Made by a program: the position numbers and the translations under genes
Origin: Ciona savignyi
Lineage: Eukaryota; Chordata; Ascidiacea; Phlebobranchia; Cionidae
Reading direction: 5' to 3'
Assembly (NCBI GenBank): GCA_000149265.1
Contig: CH003206.1
Span: forward strand, 580,461-644,460
Length of the DNA stretch: 64,000 bases
The notes under the pieces: generated by a model
The model's database searches: none
What the model saw: only the letters and a program-made list of their open reading frames with translations
What the model was told of the DNA's origin: nothing
Shown: positions 11,709 through 23,300 of the stretch, piece by piece
How positions within the stretch are numbered: position 1 is the stretch's first letter
Layout: each line of letters opens with the position of its first letter

Positions 11709-13287
11709 CTGACGATAAGACGTGTTTGTTACAAAGATTGGAGAAAATTGCAATTTTAGGGTAGATATTACATAAGCTTACAAGTAATAGTTTTGTTCCA
11801 ATTTCGTAGGTTCATTAGGTTTACATATTACCCGATATACTCATGTTAATCCCTCTGGACGGAACAGTGAAATATTTTTAACACGGTTGAGTAGTAAGCA
11901 TGAGATTAACTTGTGCCCAAATTCGTAGTATGTCGTTTATTAAAACCATTACAATACTTAAGGACACAACTGACAATCTCATGACTGGTTCGATCCCAAA
12001 ACTTTCCGGCTAATGGTATTTTTTGCGACCGTATAAAGAATAGGATAGGATATTCGTGTTTATCCCCATGAATGGAAAAACCAAGAGGGTTAACACACAG
12101 GCAATCGTCATATTACCTCGCGCCCATCGTCGGGTTACTGGAGCTAGTGTAGTGTGCTGTGTATGATTTACACGCTCCTTCAATTTTGTAAAACCCATTA
12201 ATCCGCTAGGTTCAGTCAATGTCCGTTGAGTGCCTTGTCCTAGGACACAATGATTGACTAGCTAGCGACCAGTTTTATATCTTCAACCATTCGGCTGAAA
12301 GGCGACGCACTAAACCACCAGACCGTATAATAAGATTTCCGACTTATTCATAACTTATTTTATTAATTAAAAATAAAATATCTAAATAAGTTTTTAAAAT
12401 AATAATAAATTATCTTACTGACACATGAAAGTCATGTAGTAGTAAAAAGCTTCAATTATACGATAGATACATTATTTTCCATTTATGTTTGGGGACAATT
12501 TGCCACAAGTAATTTGAAGCAAGGTGGCTATTACTCTTATCTGCCAAACTGTCACAATTATTTGTTACATTTACGATTTTACCTGAAAACTTTTTTTTAG
12601 ATTTGCATGAATTATTTATTAGCAGTCGCCACCTGTCAACTTATATGACAGTGGGCAGAATTAACTTCAAATATTAATCCAAAACAGAATAGCGTCGCGA
12701 TTTTACATCGATATCGGTATACAATTACTAAAACTAATTGCAGTTATTCACAGCCATGCATTGGAAAGCGCATTTTATTGCGAATATGAGTAGACGTATC
12801 TGACCTAGGGTAAAACCTAATTATATAACATAATTTATACCAAATTAACAGTGAGATTGATTAAAAGATTATCGAACGACCTACTTTAAATGACGTTCTG
12901 AGTTTTACTTTGTTGGGATAATAAAAAAACTTCCGTGAAAAAAACTCCATAATGTAAATTGATTTAATGAAAAAAATGAATATAATTCCCCCTGTTTTAA
13001 AAACTCGGAAAATGGTTAGTGTTCTGTAATGTAGCACATATAAAGGATTATTTGAATCGTATTTTATATCCTAAAAACATCATGGCCAGTATAATTAAAC
13101 AAACATGCAATTTCATCGGCAACATTGCTGTTGCCCTTTTTGGTGACATTTTAAATTAAGGAAATATACCTGGGATCGCAGCAAGTAAAGCATAACGATT
13201 GTAAAACAATTAAGTGATCTTTCTAACAGTGGCAAATGCTATTAAATCACAGCTAATTTATATTAATTTTTCAACCAGAATAATACA
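11709..13287. other. Intergenic, AT-rich
   Basis: No exon supported. Contains one SINE-2 copy (12044-12333); the rest is AT-rich sequence in which I see no feature. Confidence 0.4.
12044..12333 (-). repeat. SINE-2 copy, near full length
   Basis: Reverse tail GTTTATCCCCATGAATGG at the left, reverse head (GAAAGGCGACGCACTAAACC) at the right. Confidence 0.8.
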
Positions 13288-13293
13288 TTTATT
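13288..13293 (-). terminator. Poly(A) signal of the 13.3-kb terminal exon
   Basis: AATAAA on the minus strand, 21 bases past the stop codon of the exon at 13314-13472. Confidence 0.6.
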
Positions 13294-13313
13294 AAAACCA
13301 CTAAAAGTTGGCC

Positions 13314-13472
13314 TTACTTTTGAACTGGAACATCCACGTAGCTGCCTAGCCCAAGACAGATAGGGTAATCATGGGTAAGGCCAGGCGGTCGAACGAATTT
13401 CCGTGTTCCGATGTAATCTGGGTGGTTTCTGCACTCTACTTGGATGGCTGGGTCCATGGTCAGGCCGACAAG
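13314..13472 (-). CDS. Terminal exon of an unrecognised gene
   Basis: A 159-base exon with a clean TGTTTCAG acceptor, 52 codons in frame 0, a TAA stop at 13314-13316 and a canonical poly(A) signal 21 bases later. It reads LVGLTMDPAIQVECRNHPDY, then IGTRKFVRPPGLTHDYPICL, then GLGSYVDVPVQK: well-mixed composition with two cysteines, unlike chance translation. I do not recognise the family. Its upstream exons should lie at higher coordinates on the minus strand; I could not find them before the plus-strand gene at 16.7 kb. Confidence 0.5.
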   Translation of the reverse strand, partial: LVGLTMDPAIQVECRNHPDYIGTRKFVRPPGLTHDYPICLGLGSYVDVPVQK

Positions 13473-13490
13473 CTGAAACACAAATAATTT

Positions 13491-13740
13491 GCAGCATGTG
13501 TGGACAAATATATAGAATGTGTGGCCGAATAGTTATTGTGACCAAATTTATATATACAGCATGTGTGGCTGATTAGTTAGCGCGACCGATTTTAATACAG
13601 CGTGTGTTGCCAAATGGTTAGCACCACTAATTCATATACAGCATATGTGGCAGAATAGTTAAAACCACCAATTCATAAACAGCATGTGAAAAAATATATA
13701 CAAAAATGTGTGACAGAATGGTTAGCGCGACCGATTTATT
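13491..13740 (+). repeat. Tandem array made from the SINE-1 head
   Basis: About six units of roughly 41 bases, each with an ACAGCATGTGTGG block followed by an A-box-like segment (GAATGGTTAGCGCGACC in the best unit). The B-box half of SINE-1 is absent. Confidence 0.75.
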
Positions 13741-14359
13741 TGTAATTTTAAATTTAAAAAAGACCTCATATGAAGCCTATCGCTGAGCCAAAGACTTAAT
13801 AAAAACTATGAATAAATTAATTAATACTATTCAGGGTACTTATTACTTTTTAGTTAAGGGTTTAAAAACGCGTCAACTTTAAACCCATAAAAGGTTCAAA
13901 TTCAGACTCGTTAAAAGTATATTTGCCGCACGTGGTTCTGACTAATGCGACCTATGCTCACACAGACAGCATTCACATATAGGACCAGTCGTTGAACCAA
14001 TAGTTGTCTGATTATAAAATCCATGTGACCGATGTGGTTATGGGCACGATACCTAACGGAGTTACTTCAGTACATTAATTTCAAATAAATCGATTGGTTC
14101 ATGTAAACGACTGGCGTTGTCCTACGAACGGAAATACAATTATCCCACAGGGCACAAACTGCAACCCACTAATAGAAATTGTATGGCCCACGTGAAAGTG
14201 CGGATTTATAGGAAATGCACGCCAACTCTCGTCTTATAGGTTTACCTTTTGTCTTATATAGGTCAATGCCGAACAAATAAAACACACAGTTTTTATTTGT
14301 CGACAGTTTAAATAACCGTGCAGATGTTTGCGTTACTTTACTGTAAAAAGAATTTCTTT

Positions 14360-14432
14360 TTTTGGTAACTGGGCTAAGTTTCTAACCCTTAATGAATCGA
14401 CCGCGTTAACTATTCGGCCACCAGTACGTTCA
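14360..14432 (-). repeat. SINE-1 copy, shortened
   Basis: Reverse B-box remnant (TTTCTAACCC) close to reverse A box (GCGTTAACTATTCGGCCAC), with part of the middle lost. Confidence 0.6.
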
Positions 14433-14696
14433 ATTTTTCCCCAGCACTAATATATCCTACACATTTCACACTTGGTACAAAAACTACACGTCAGAAAACA
14501 CTAAAAGGAGGCACAAAGGGGAGTTTATGACTTTAAGCAAGACAATAACTATGATTTACAGTTGTTATATTATCTATTGGACGCGTCCGTAAAAGCGTAT
14601 AAAGTTTAACTGCCTTCTACAGGAATTTGATCCTCCCATTAATTGACATTATGGTATAGACAACACCACTTCGTAGCCATAGTAAGTGATTTTAAT

Positions 14697-14805
14697 GTAC
14701 AGTCGTGTGGCTGAATGGTTAACGCCCGATAAATATATGCCGATTCAATACAAAAACGGTTTAGGTGACGAGCGTATCCTGGGTTCGAAAAAAAGATCAA
14801 CCAAA
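14697..14805 (+). repeat. SINE-1 copy
   Basis: GTACAGTCGTGTGGCTGAAT head, GGTGACGAGCG middle and GGGTTCGAA B box. Confidence 0.8.
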
Positions 14806-16741
14806 TCGTGTAGTCCGGTTTCGTCTACAAGACACAGTTTTACCTACCGAACCCCATGATGCGACACTAGGGACAAGTTTTACCCCAGCACTTTAAAGCT
14901 ACCTATAGTGCTAAACAGGCGGAACAAGATTTACACACACAGATTCTTTATAGGTAAAAAAGAAGTGCACTGGGCACATTTCAATGGCAAACAAATAAAG
15001 AATAATTAGTTTAACATTGACTGGTGTTCATTACCACGTTTCTCTACGTGAACTAACGGTTTTCAGTGCGCAGGCTTGTGTTTTTGATGTACCAAGCTCT
15101 GTATTTAACAGTTGTTGAAAGGTTGAAATAAGTTTTTACTTCAGTAGGCGTTTGTTTTGGAACAAAACGAAATAAATCCGACCGCTCTGAAATTTCGATT
15201 TTTTGTAAATTATTCTTAGTAAGTCACCATACCTATAAGTGAGATCAAATTACACGAATTATTGTTAGTAAGTCACTAGACTTACATAGTATATAAGGGA
15301 GATTAATAAACACGACTTAAATCTTTTTAACCAGATACTAACACGAGGTAAAGTAAATACTTTTTGTGTTTTACGGACCGTGCCTACAGCACATTCAGGC
15401 AAAACACATTAGTGTGAAATTAATTGACTGAGAAAATTATAGTTTCTTTCTTGCTTATTATATATATTGCATGTGTGTAATATTTTCATATTTCGAATGA
15501 TAGAACAAATGTAATAATTATAGGCCTAATTATTTGATTTTATTATTTATAACCACCCTATCCCCAAGTCCCCATATTTCTAATTCATTTTTTACGACGG
15601 ATGGCAATTTCATTTTGTTTAATTTATTGATTTTAATCGTTGTGCTGCTATCAAGTATGAAAGGATTACATTTCTACGTTAATTATTAATGGGTTTAAAA
15701 TTGGATGGTATTGGTAGTACTTTATTGGGCGTATTTTTTTCAAAATAGTCCTTTTTACAATTGGCCAAATAAAATTTGTGCAATGTTAATTTATTTATAG
15801 TAGCATACCGGTTATTTACAATACAGTAGAATATTTTTTCTCCGTACCCGCTCAAAGAAAACAAAAAAGTCTAAATATATTTATACCTGATTATACTTTG
15901 GTCTGCATTTTGTATCTTCAGGGTTCTTTTTATAAAGGGAAGCATACGTCGAATTGTACAGTTCTTCTCCAGTATATTTTAGCACCATAATTACAATTGT
16001 TTTTAAGCATTTAAAATATATTGGGACATTAATTAAAAAAGGAAAAAATAAAGTCTGGGAATTTGCTGAAGAAAGAGATAATTGTCTGTTGTGATGTCAC
16101 ATTACACCGTGTGACATCATAATAATACACATGTATATAAGAAATAAATGAAAAATTATATTTTGCCAGTTTTGTATTATACCAGTTTTTTCACCATTTT
16201 TATTCATAAAATCCTTACTTGACTGATTAGATTTTAATCACGACACTGTAGTAACTTTTTTATTATAATAGGATCAGGAATTTAAATTTTGTGAATATAA
16301 ATGAGGAATATATGTCTCGTGGGCGTCATTATTATAACTGGAAGTGTCCAAATAATAATTATTCACGTGTCCCATATACGTTTGAAATCCAATTTCGTTA
16401 TATATTATTTATTGCAATTTTATTGTACATGTTACAAGCCAATATAATTCCCTTGAAATTGGTCGTCAGTTGATTGAGAATGGATGAGAAAATTTCTCTT
16501 TTTTCTCGCTGAAAAGTAAAAAAGGCGTTATTCAATAAAAGGACGGTTGATTGCCCAGTTTCTTTAGATTTTACCTACTTCACGAAGCAAGTGTACTGTA
16601 AAAATTAATAAGAATTATTCTGTAGGTCGATTTCACTTAGATTTAAAGTAAAATATTAACGTGTGTACGTTTTTTGTTTTATTGGTATTTTTAGTCTGAT
16701 AAACGTATATTATAACAATATTTAGAGAGAGAAAAACGAAA
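14806..16741. other. Intergenic, upstream of the CART-like gene
   Basis: Very AT-rich with several short open frames on both strands that I cannot distinguish from chance. It presumably includes the promoter of the gene starting at 16742. No TATA box is claimed. Confidence 0.35.
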
Positions 16742-19310
16742 ATGAAAAAATACGTTTGCGTTTTCATGCTTGTACTTTTGCATACTTGTGACGTCATATT
16801 GTGTCAGGGTGACGCAACAGCTGAAGTTCGGGATGAAGATATTGAAAGGGCAATCAATGTGCTTTCCCACTTTCAACAACAGGACGACTCACAAAACATG
16901 GTAAGATGTAATAACAAACATTTGTTAAGACGTCACGGATGTGACGTCATTTATATCCTAAGTATCGATTAATTCCACATTGAAACATTTATACACGATT
17001 ACCGTAGACAGCTTTTATATCTGGCTTAGTTTCGAACCCATGATGTACTTGTTGTTAATACAGTTTTGTATCATTCGAGATATGTATTGGTCGCGTTAAC
17101 CATTCGGCCACATGGTCTTACATAGTCGGAAAACAGGTGACCGAATCTACCCGCTAAAAACTTCGGACTGTAAATGGTCAAATTAATCGTAAACATTGCT
17201 TCGATGCTTTTACAAATAAAAATTTGGCGCGAAAGATTCTGTTCGTGGTGATAATAGTCATTATTTTGTTCCGTAAAGGCCAGGCGAATAAAAACTATCA
17301 CTATTAACAGTAATATTAAAAAAGTTAGAAAAAGAAAAATTAACGAAACTCCATATGGCAGTTTAATGGAACATTGATGTTATGATAGATAAAAGATTAG
17401 TTTGGTGCTGTTGCATAAACTTTATGAACAATCGCTAAATCGTCTGAGTTTAGTTTTATTTATTTTTTCGCTCCTTCTATACATTAAAAACAATGGTATA
17501 AATATTTTAAGTTAAGCAGACAGGATAAAACGGCAAAACTACAGTAGTAAAAACACATCGGGAAATACACATTGTATAAATGAGAACAATAGGTACGTCT
17601 TGCGGGCGAATTGTAAACGCGACCGAGACTTATATATATTATAAACGGGCCGAATATAATAAACGGGCCGAAATAAAAAAACTAGCAGCCGATTTACCTG
17701 TACTGTCAGGGTAATGTACTGTCGCCACCATGTATTGAGTAGCATTGCTAAATCTACTTATACCCGAGACCACGCGGTCGTACATTTTAACCCTAGACCA
17801 CGTTGTCGTACATTGTTTGTCGCTGGACATATCCTTTACTTGTCATATAGTAAAGTGTTGAACTTTGCAAATAGCAAAGGAGACAAATTTCGTGAAAATA
17901 ATTTTCTATTTTTGCACGCAACTGACTTTCTAAATAAATAGACCTATGTCGTTACATTACCAAAAAACGATACTAAAACGCTTTAAATGTTTGTTTTGAT
18001 TTAAATACTTTGGACATTTTATACAGGGGGACATGCAGGATTACGAAAAGAAAGCAAGCGCAATGGAAAATTACGGACAAGGTAAGCTCCGACCTAAAAT
18101 CAATTTTATGGCCACATAGAAACAAATGTAGACTTCATAATGGTATGAAAATGTATTTTAGGACGGAGTATTTTTATATAATATAAACATTTTTATCATG
18201 CTATGCATTAGATTCATAACCTATGTAAGTATTAGTTGTTCTCTACATTACATGAATAAGCTCAAAGTTGTGATAATTGTCGAACCCGCGAAAGGCTCGT
18301 CACTATATTTTAAATAGAATTATGTATATGATTGCGCGCGCTAACCATTCTTTATTATATTTTTAGCAAATTTTGAACCCATAATGGGCTCGTCATTAAT
18401 ATTTTTATAGAAATTAGAATATGTATCGGTCGCCTCAAATTCCGAACCCATAATAGGATCGTCCCTAAGACCGTTTTTGTATAGGAGTCGGTATATGTAA
18501 CTGTCGCGCTTACCATTTGGTCACACGACCGTACCAACCTAACAATTAGGTCTAACACTATTTTGATATATAGCGCGACCTGTTGCCAGAGGAAAGAAAA
18601 AATGCCCGTCGAAATTTTACAATTTACACATCATTTTTAACTCTTAAACTCCATTTTAAATTTTCTCCACAAGAAGATGAAACAACAGACAACCAAGGCG
18701 ACGATACTTTAAATCCAATTGATGACATCATGAAAAGATTTTACATCAAAGTTGTCAGACGTTACGTAAGTACTTTAAGAAACTTTATTTTTTACGAGAG
18801 TACTCAAAGATGCATTTAAGATGTAAAAGAATCGAAGATAACAACTAGATATTCCCCCTGCGTGGTTATGCACAAATGTTGTAGAGGTTTCCGATCGCTC
18901 CTGAACCACGACTACTACCTTGCGCGGACTATATTTAAAGACCGACTCGTCTTATTACACCGATAATATTTTTATACTACCCACTTTTAAATGACATAGT
19001 AACATTTTCTTTAATTATTGCCTTTTCCCACCGTATAAAATGATGGAATTAGAACTTCCCATGCATTGGCGGAAAACGTATGGTATTTTTTTACTTGGTC
19101 AGATAAAAAAGTTACCATTGGAAACTGAAAATCGGTTTTGAAGAAACCTGTTTTCGGACACTTGAAATTTATACCCCTTTTATTACGTCACAGTGCCCAC
19201 CAGGAAGTCAGTGCATTGGTGTTCGAGGGCGCCACCGCTGGCAGAGATGTACTTGTCCAGGCCGAAGTCAATGTCAGAAGTCACCCAGCTACGGATATGA
19301 ATGTCTTTAA
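16742..19310 (+). CDS. CART-type neuropeptide precursor
   Basis: Likely a secreted signalling-peptide precursor of the CART (cocaine- and amphetamine-regulated transcript) family. Exons 16742-16900, 18027-18081, 18674-18765 and 19194-19310 join in phase to 140 aa. A signal peptide (MKKYVCVFMLVLLHTCDVIL) is followed by an acidic Gln/Asp-rich spacer, basic cleavage candidates (MKRF, VVRRY) and a C-terminal six-cysteine domain. The cysteine spacing C-x5-C-x11-C-x-C-x5-C-x9-C followed by a final Leu equals vertebrate CART except that the last gap is 9 instead of 6; both end in CL. The exon 3 acceptor is a tandem AAGAAG, so one residue may vary. Intron 2 holds reverse SINE-1 copies. An ATTAAA at 19488 may serve as poly(A) signal. 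Family assignment rests on cysteine pattern, size and precursor layout. Confidence 0.72.
17015..17124 (-). repeat. SINE-1 copy in intron 1 of the CART-like gene
   Basis: Reverse B box (TTTCGAACCCATGATG) and reverse A box (GCGTTAACCATTCGGCCACA). Confidence 0.8.
18268..18350 (-). repeat. SINE-1 partial copy in intron 2
   Basis: Reverse B-box remnant (GTCGAACCCGCG), GGCTCGTCAC, then a worn A box (GCTAACCATTC). Confidence 0.5.
18359..18538 (-). repeat. Two overlapping SINE-1 copies in intron 2
   Basis: Two reverse B-box segments (TTTTGAACCCATAATGG and TTCCGAACCCATAATAGG) precede a single complete reverse head ending in GGTCACACGACCGTACC. This suggests one copy landed in or recombined with another. 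Confidence 0.65.
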
Positions 19311-19713
19311 CTTGACCATTATCGTCAAAACATTGTAAAATTGAGATTGGACGTTATTTCTTCCTACAAACCATGTATTGTTGCGCATATATCGGATTCT
19401 TGTGCGATTCGGTTGCTGTTCTGAGTTAAATTCAATGTAATGTGCGTACATATAAAGTTGTGGTATTATTAGCGTGGTAAAAAAAGTATTAAAGTTAGAC
19501 ACCAAGTCGAATTATGCGGTAAGCGTTTAGAATGCCCTAACTCAAGACCTCAAAATTACAGCTATAGGTACTAGGTTCTGCCTTTGATTTGGATTAGGTC
19601 CAGTTAATCTAGATGTTCGGTAGTGTATAATATGTTTTCCAGAAGCAAAACTACATCACCTTCAAATTTAACTATATAAAAATAGGTTACGTTTAATATT
19701 ATATTGTTACACT
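18850..19713 (+). repeat. Left arm of an inverted duplication (CART 3' end)
   Basis: Intron 3, exon 4 and the 3' flank of the CART-like gene match, in reverse complement, the segment at about 35005-36010. The match continues to the last base before the BEL element (ATTGTTACACT). Confidence 0.8.
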
Positions 19714-20265
19714 TGTAAGATATCTCGACCCATTAATGTTTTATTGATGTCTATGATAAATCATAAATTGCATCACAACCAAATTACGTCACAATGGGAG
19801 TTTGTGTTACAATATCTATACCCGACCGCGTGTTAGAAAATGCTTCCTTTTTGATTTAGTCACCGTACAGTCTGCAGCACAGTAATTTTATCTGATACCG
19901 TGTATTTTCCGTTCCGGTTCTAAAGCCAAAGTTTGGTGAGTGTAATTGTTTACTATTTCATACGTACACCCGTCAATTATTGATTTTGGTCTCTTTATTT
20001 TTTAATTTACAGAAAACCGTATCATCCCCGTATCATCCCCGTATCATCCCCGTACCCCTGCGTATCATCCCCACTGCGTAACATCTCCGTCCATATCGTC
20101 CCTGTATCACCCCCATATCGTCCCTGCCCCCTCCGTTCCGCATCTGTAACCGTTTGAACTCTGATCGCCAATTATAATTCGAGGACACAAACTGTCTGTT
20201 CTTTTATTCGATACGAGTTATTTTCAAACCAAAGCAACCCCGTTACTCCACCCGCGGAAGTAACA
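19714..20265 (+). repeat. 5' LTR of the BEL element
   Basis: 552 bp, the same length as the 3' LTR and with no difference that I can see. Contains a short run of repeated CGTATCATCC motifs. Confidence 0.93.
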
Positions 20266-20319
20266 TCGTTTTCAAACTGAGCAAACTGATCAAACCCATC
20301 GTAACCGTACCTCTCGACC

Positions 20320-23300
20320 ATGGATAACCAACCAGAACACCGCGTAGAACAATGGCTGGACAACATTGAAGAAGCCAAGCAGCCAGGCATTGAAGAAGCC
20401 AAGCAGATACCAGCACCACCTAATTCAACCACACCACTCGATGAAAAGCACGAATCAGTAAGTGTTGTAAGCACTACAAGCTCGATGCGCAGCTTTAAGC
20501 TAAAAGATAGCAAGGTAAAGCTTGAACTTGCTAGGCTTGCGCGACAACAAGACTTAGAGAGAAAAGAAGAAAAAGAAAGAGAAAGAAAATTACAAGAGGA
20601 ACTCGCCGACCGTGAATCCCGGCGAAAACTAGAATTGGCTGAAGCTGAAGCTAGGGCATGGGAGGAAGCATCCATTCCTGAGGCCAGACACAACGAAGTT
20701 CAAACCCGCCAATATGCTGGCTCAACGACACCGCTTCTAGAGCAGACTACATCCACTGAACAATCACGCAACGAGATAACACCGACCGCAGCGCAGCTCA
20801 CCACAACGTTTTACTCTGTACGCCCCGCCCGTTGTGCGCCCGAAGGACAGCGCTCTGTCACATCTTCCCTTAACCGAACGTCATTTGCCACCGTTTCCGT
20901 CCGACATCCGGGTGAACGACGAAAGAGAACACGTGACAACACAGCATCAGAACCGACCGTCCCGATATGCTGATCGCTCCCCAATGCGCAATCAACAACG
21001 ACGTACACAGCTATCACCGACTCGTATCCGACGAGATTCACCACTCCGTCACGTAAATCACCAAGAGGTAGGTGAACGCTTTCTACCCAAACCAATTGTA
21101 CAAAAATTTAATGGAGATCCGATGGACTACTGGTCCTTCGTCAACCGATACCAGCCTACATATTGCCGACAAAGTAGACTCATACGACCTAAAATTAGTA
21201 TACCTACTCCAACATTGCACAGAGCCCGTCTGTGAGAAAATTAAGCATAACTCCGTAGATAATTACGAAAATGATGGCTACGAAACGGCCATGCAAGAAT
21301 TATTCGAAAGATATGGTCAACCCCATATAATAGCACGACGGTGCGAGAGCTTGTTGCAGGAATTCCCGAGGGTGCCCGCAGATGACCCCGAAGCGCTGGA
21401 GAAATTGGCCGTTCTGCTCCGAAACTGCTGCGCGTCCCTGGAAAAGACAAGGGTAAAATCGACGGTAGACTCTGTTGGCTTCATATCGACGCTGGTCAAC
21501 AAGCTGCCATTGGAACTGAGAAAGAAATGGATATCCAAGTCGCTGAGTATACAGGACAAAACAGGTGCGGTAGCTGTTTTTAAAGACTTTGCTAACTTCG
21601 TTAGAGAACAGAGTCGCAAAGCTAACTCTGTGTATGGAAAGTGTTTACTGCTAAAGTCCACAAACCCTGTAGTAACTACCGCACGAAAACCGAAAGTGTC
21701 GGCTTATAACGTGAACGTGACTGCCGAATTTCCCACTGCTGCCGCTCCCACTCCGAAACCGTCCGGGCTGCAGTGCCCTGTCTGCAAGAAACCACATTTG
21801 ATTGGCGCCTGCCGCGACTTCAAGGATAAATCGTACGAGCAACGTAAGCGCGTAACCCGGGAATGCGGCCTATGCTTTAAATGCCTAAAGGCAGGCCATT
21901 CCGTGCGAGAATGCCCACATAAAATCAAATGCAGTGTAGAAGGTTGCACAGGCAACTTCCACCACACCTTGCTCCATGACCCGAGGTGGATCATCAGACC
22001 CGCAGACCGAATTGTGAGCAACACGACCGTTAAAGCATGCATGCACTCGCTTAGCGCTAAGAAAAACACCGTGGTATCGACTTCCGCATATTTAGACATT
22101 GTCCCCGTACGCGTTAGAAGCGGAGGCAAAGAGACGAGAGTGTACGCTCTTCTCGATTCCGGAGCGAACCGCACATTCTGTGACCGTCGACTTGCCGATC
22201 AGTTACAAGCTACGCCGACTGGTCGCGCCGCGAACTTTGACCTGTGTACAATGACTACTTCCGAACCGATCAATGTTAAAACGACTTCCGTCTCGTTAAC
22301 TGTTCTTCCGCTTGCTGGCGGCGAAGAGCTTAACCTGCCCGACGTTGCGCTCATTAAGGAAATTCCCGCTACCACCGCAGCAAGATTCCAGAGCCCAATA
22401 AACTAAACCCGATATAAGTACCTTCGTGGAGTGGACCTGCCACAAATTCCCGGTGGTGAAGTGATGCTGTTGATCGGCAACGACAACGCAATGGCACACC
22501 GGTGCCTGGAAAGTCGCTTCGCACCAAATCCACGGGAGACGCCGGACGCTATCCGGACCCCCTTAGGCTGGCTGTTAAAAGGACCGTCACTGGACAGCTC
22601 GCCGAACGAAGAGGGCGCAGCCGGATTCTTACTTCAAGCCACAGCAGGCTCAGGAAGTAACGAAGTTATAAAGAATTTACTGATCAATGACGTTGGTGAT
22701 GTGTTCCCCTCCTCCGATACTGCTGCAACCGACGACGTGGAAACATTGATGTTCTGGCTTCGAAGCCACAAGGAGGCGTCGGAGTTTGGCATGAAGTACT
22801 CAAAAGAAGACGTCATGGCTTACGATATAATGACGCGCCGAATTGAAAGAGTTGAAGGCCACTACCAACTTCCGCTGCCATGGAAAGACGACAGCACCGT
22901 TTTACCGGATAGCCTGCCAATGGCAAGGAGCAGACTATCAAGTTTGAAGAAGCGACTGGCGAGAGATGTCGATTTTTCCGTAAAGTATACGAAATACATG
23001 ACGATGATGTTGGACAATGGGTACGCAGAAGTAGTGCCAGAGGACGAAGTGAATACTACCAACAAGTTATGGTACCTCCCGCATCACCCTGTAATTAACC
23101 CAAAGAAACCAAGTAAGGTTCGTATCGTGTATGACTGTGCGGCGAAATGCGAAGGACAATCTATAAATGACAAGCTGATGAAGGGCCCTGATTTAGTGAA
23201 CCCGCTGGTAGGGGTGTTGATGAGATTCCGCAGAGAACGCGTGGCTATCGTATCCGACATAGAAGCAATGTTTCATCAAGTTCTAGTTGCCCAAAAGGAT

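Noticed and set aside
19138-19338. Longer open frame (…SALVFEGATAGRDVLVQAEV…) over the CART exon
   Set aside because: It does not join upstream exons in phase and lacks any family signal; the other frame gives the six-cysteine CART ladder and a stop after CL.
20172-20693. 173-codon minus-strand frame, serine-rich
   Set aside because: It is the reverse of the charged gag start of the BEL element.
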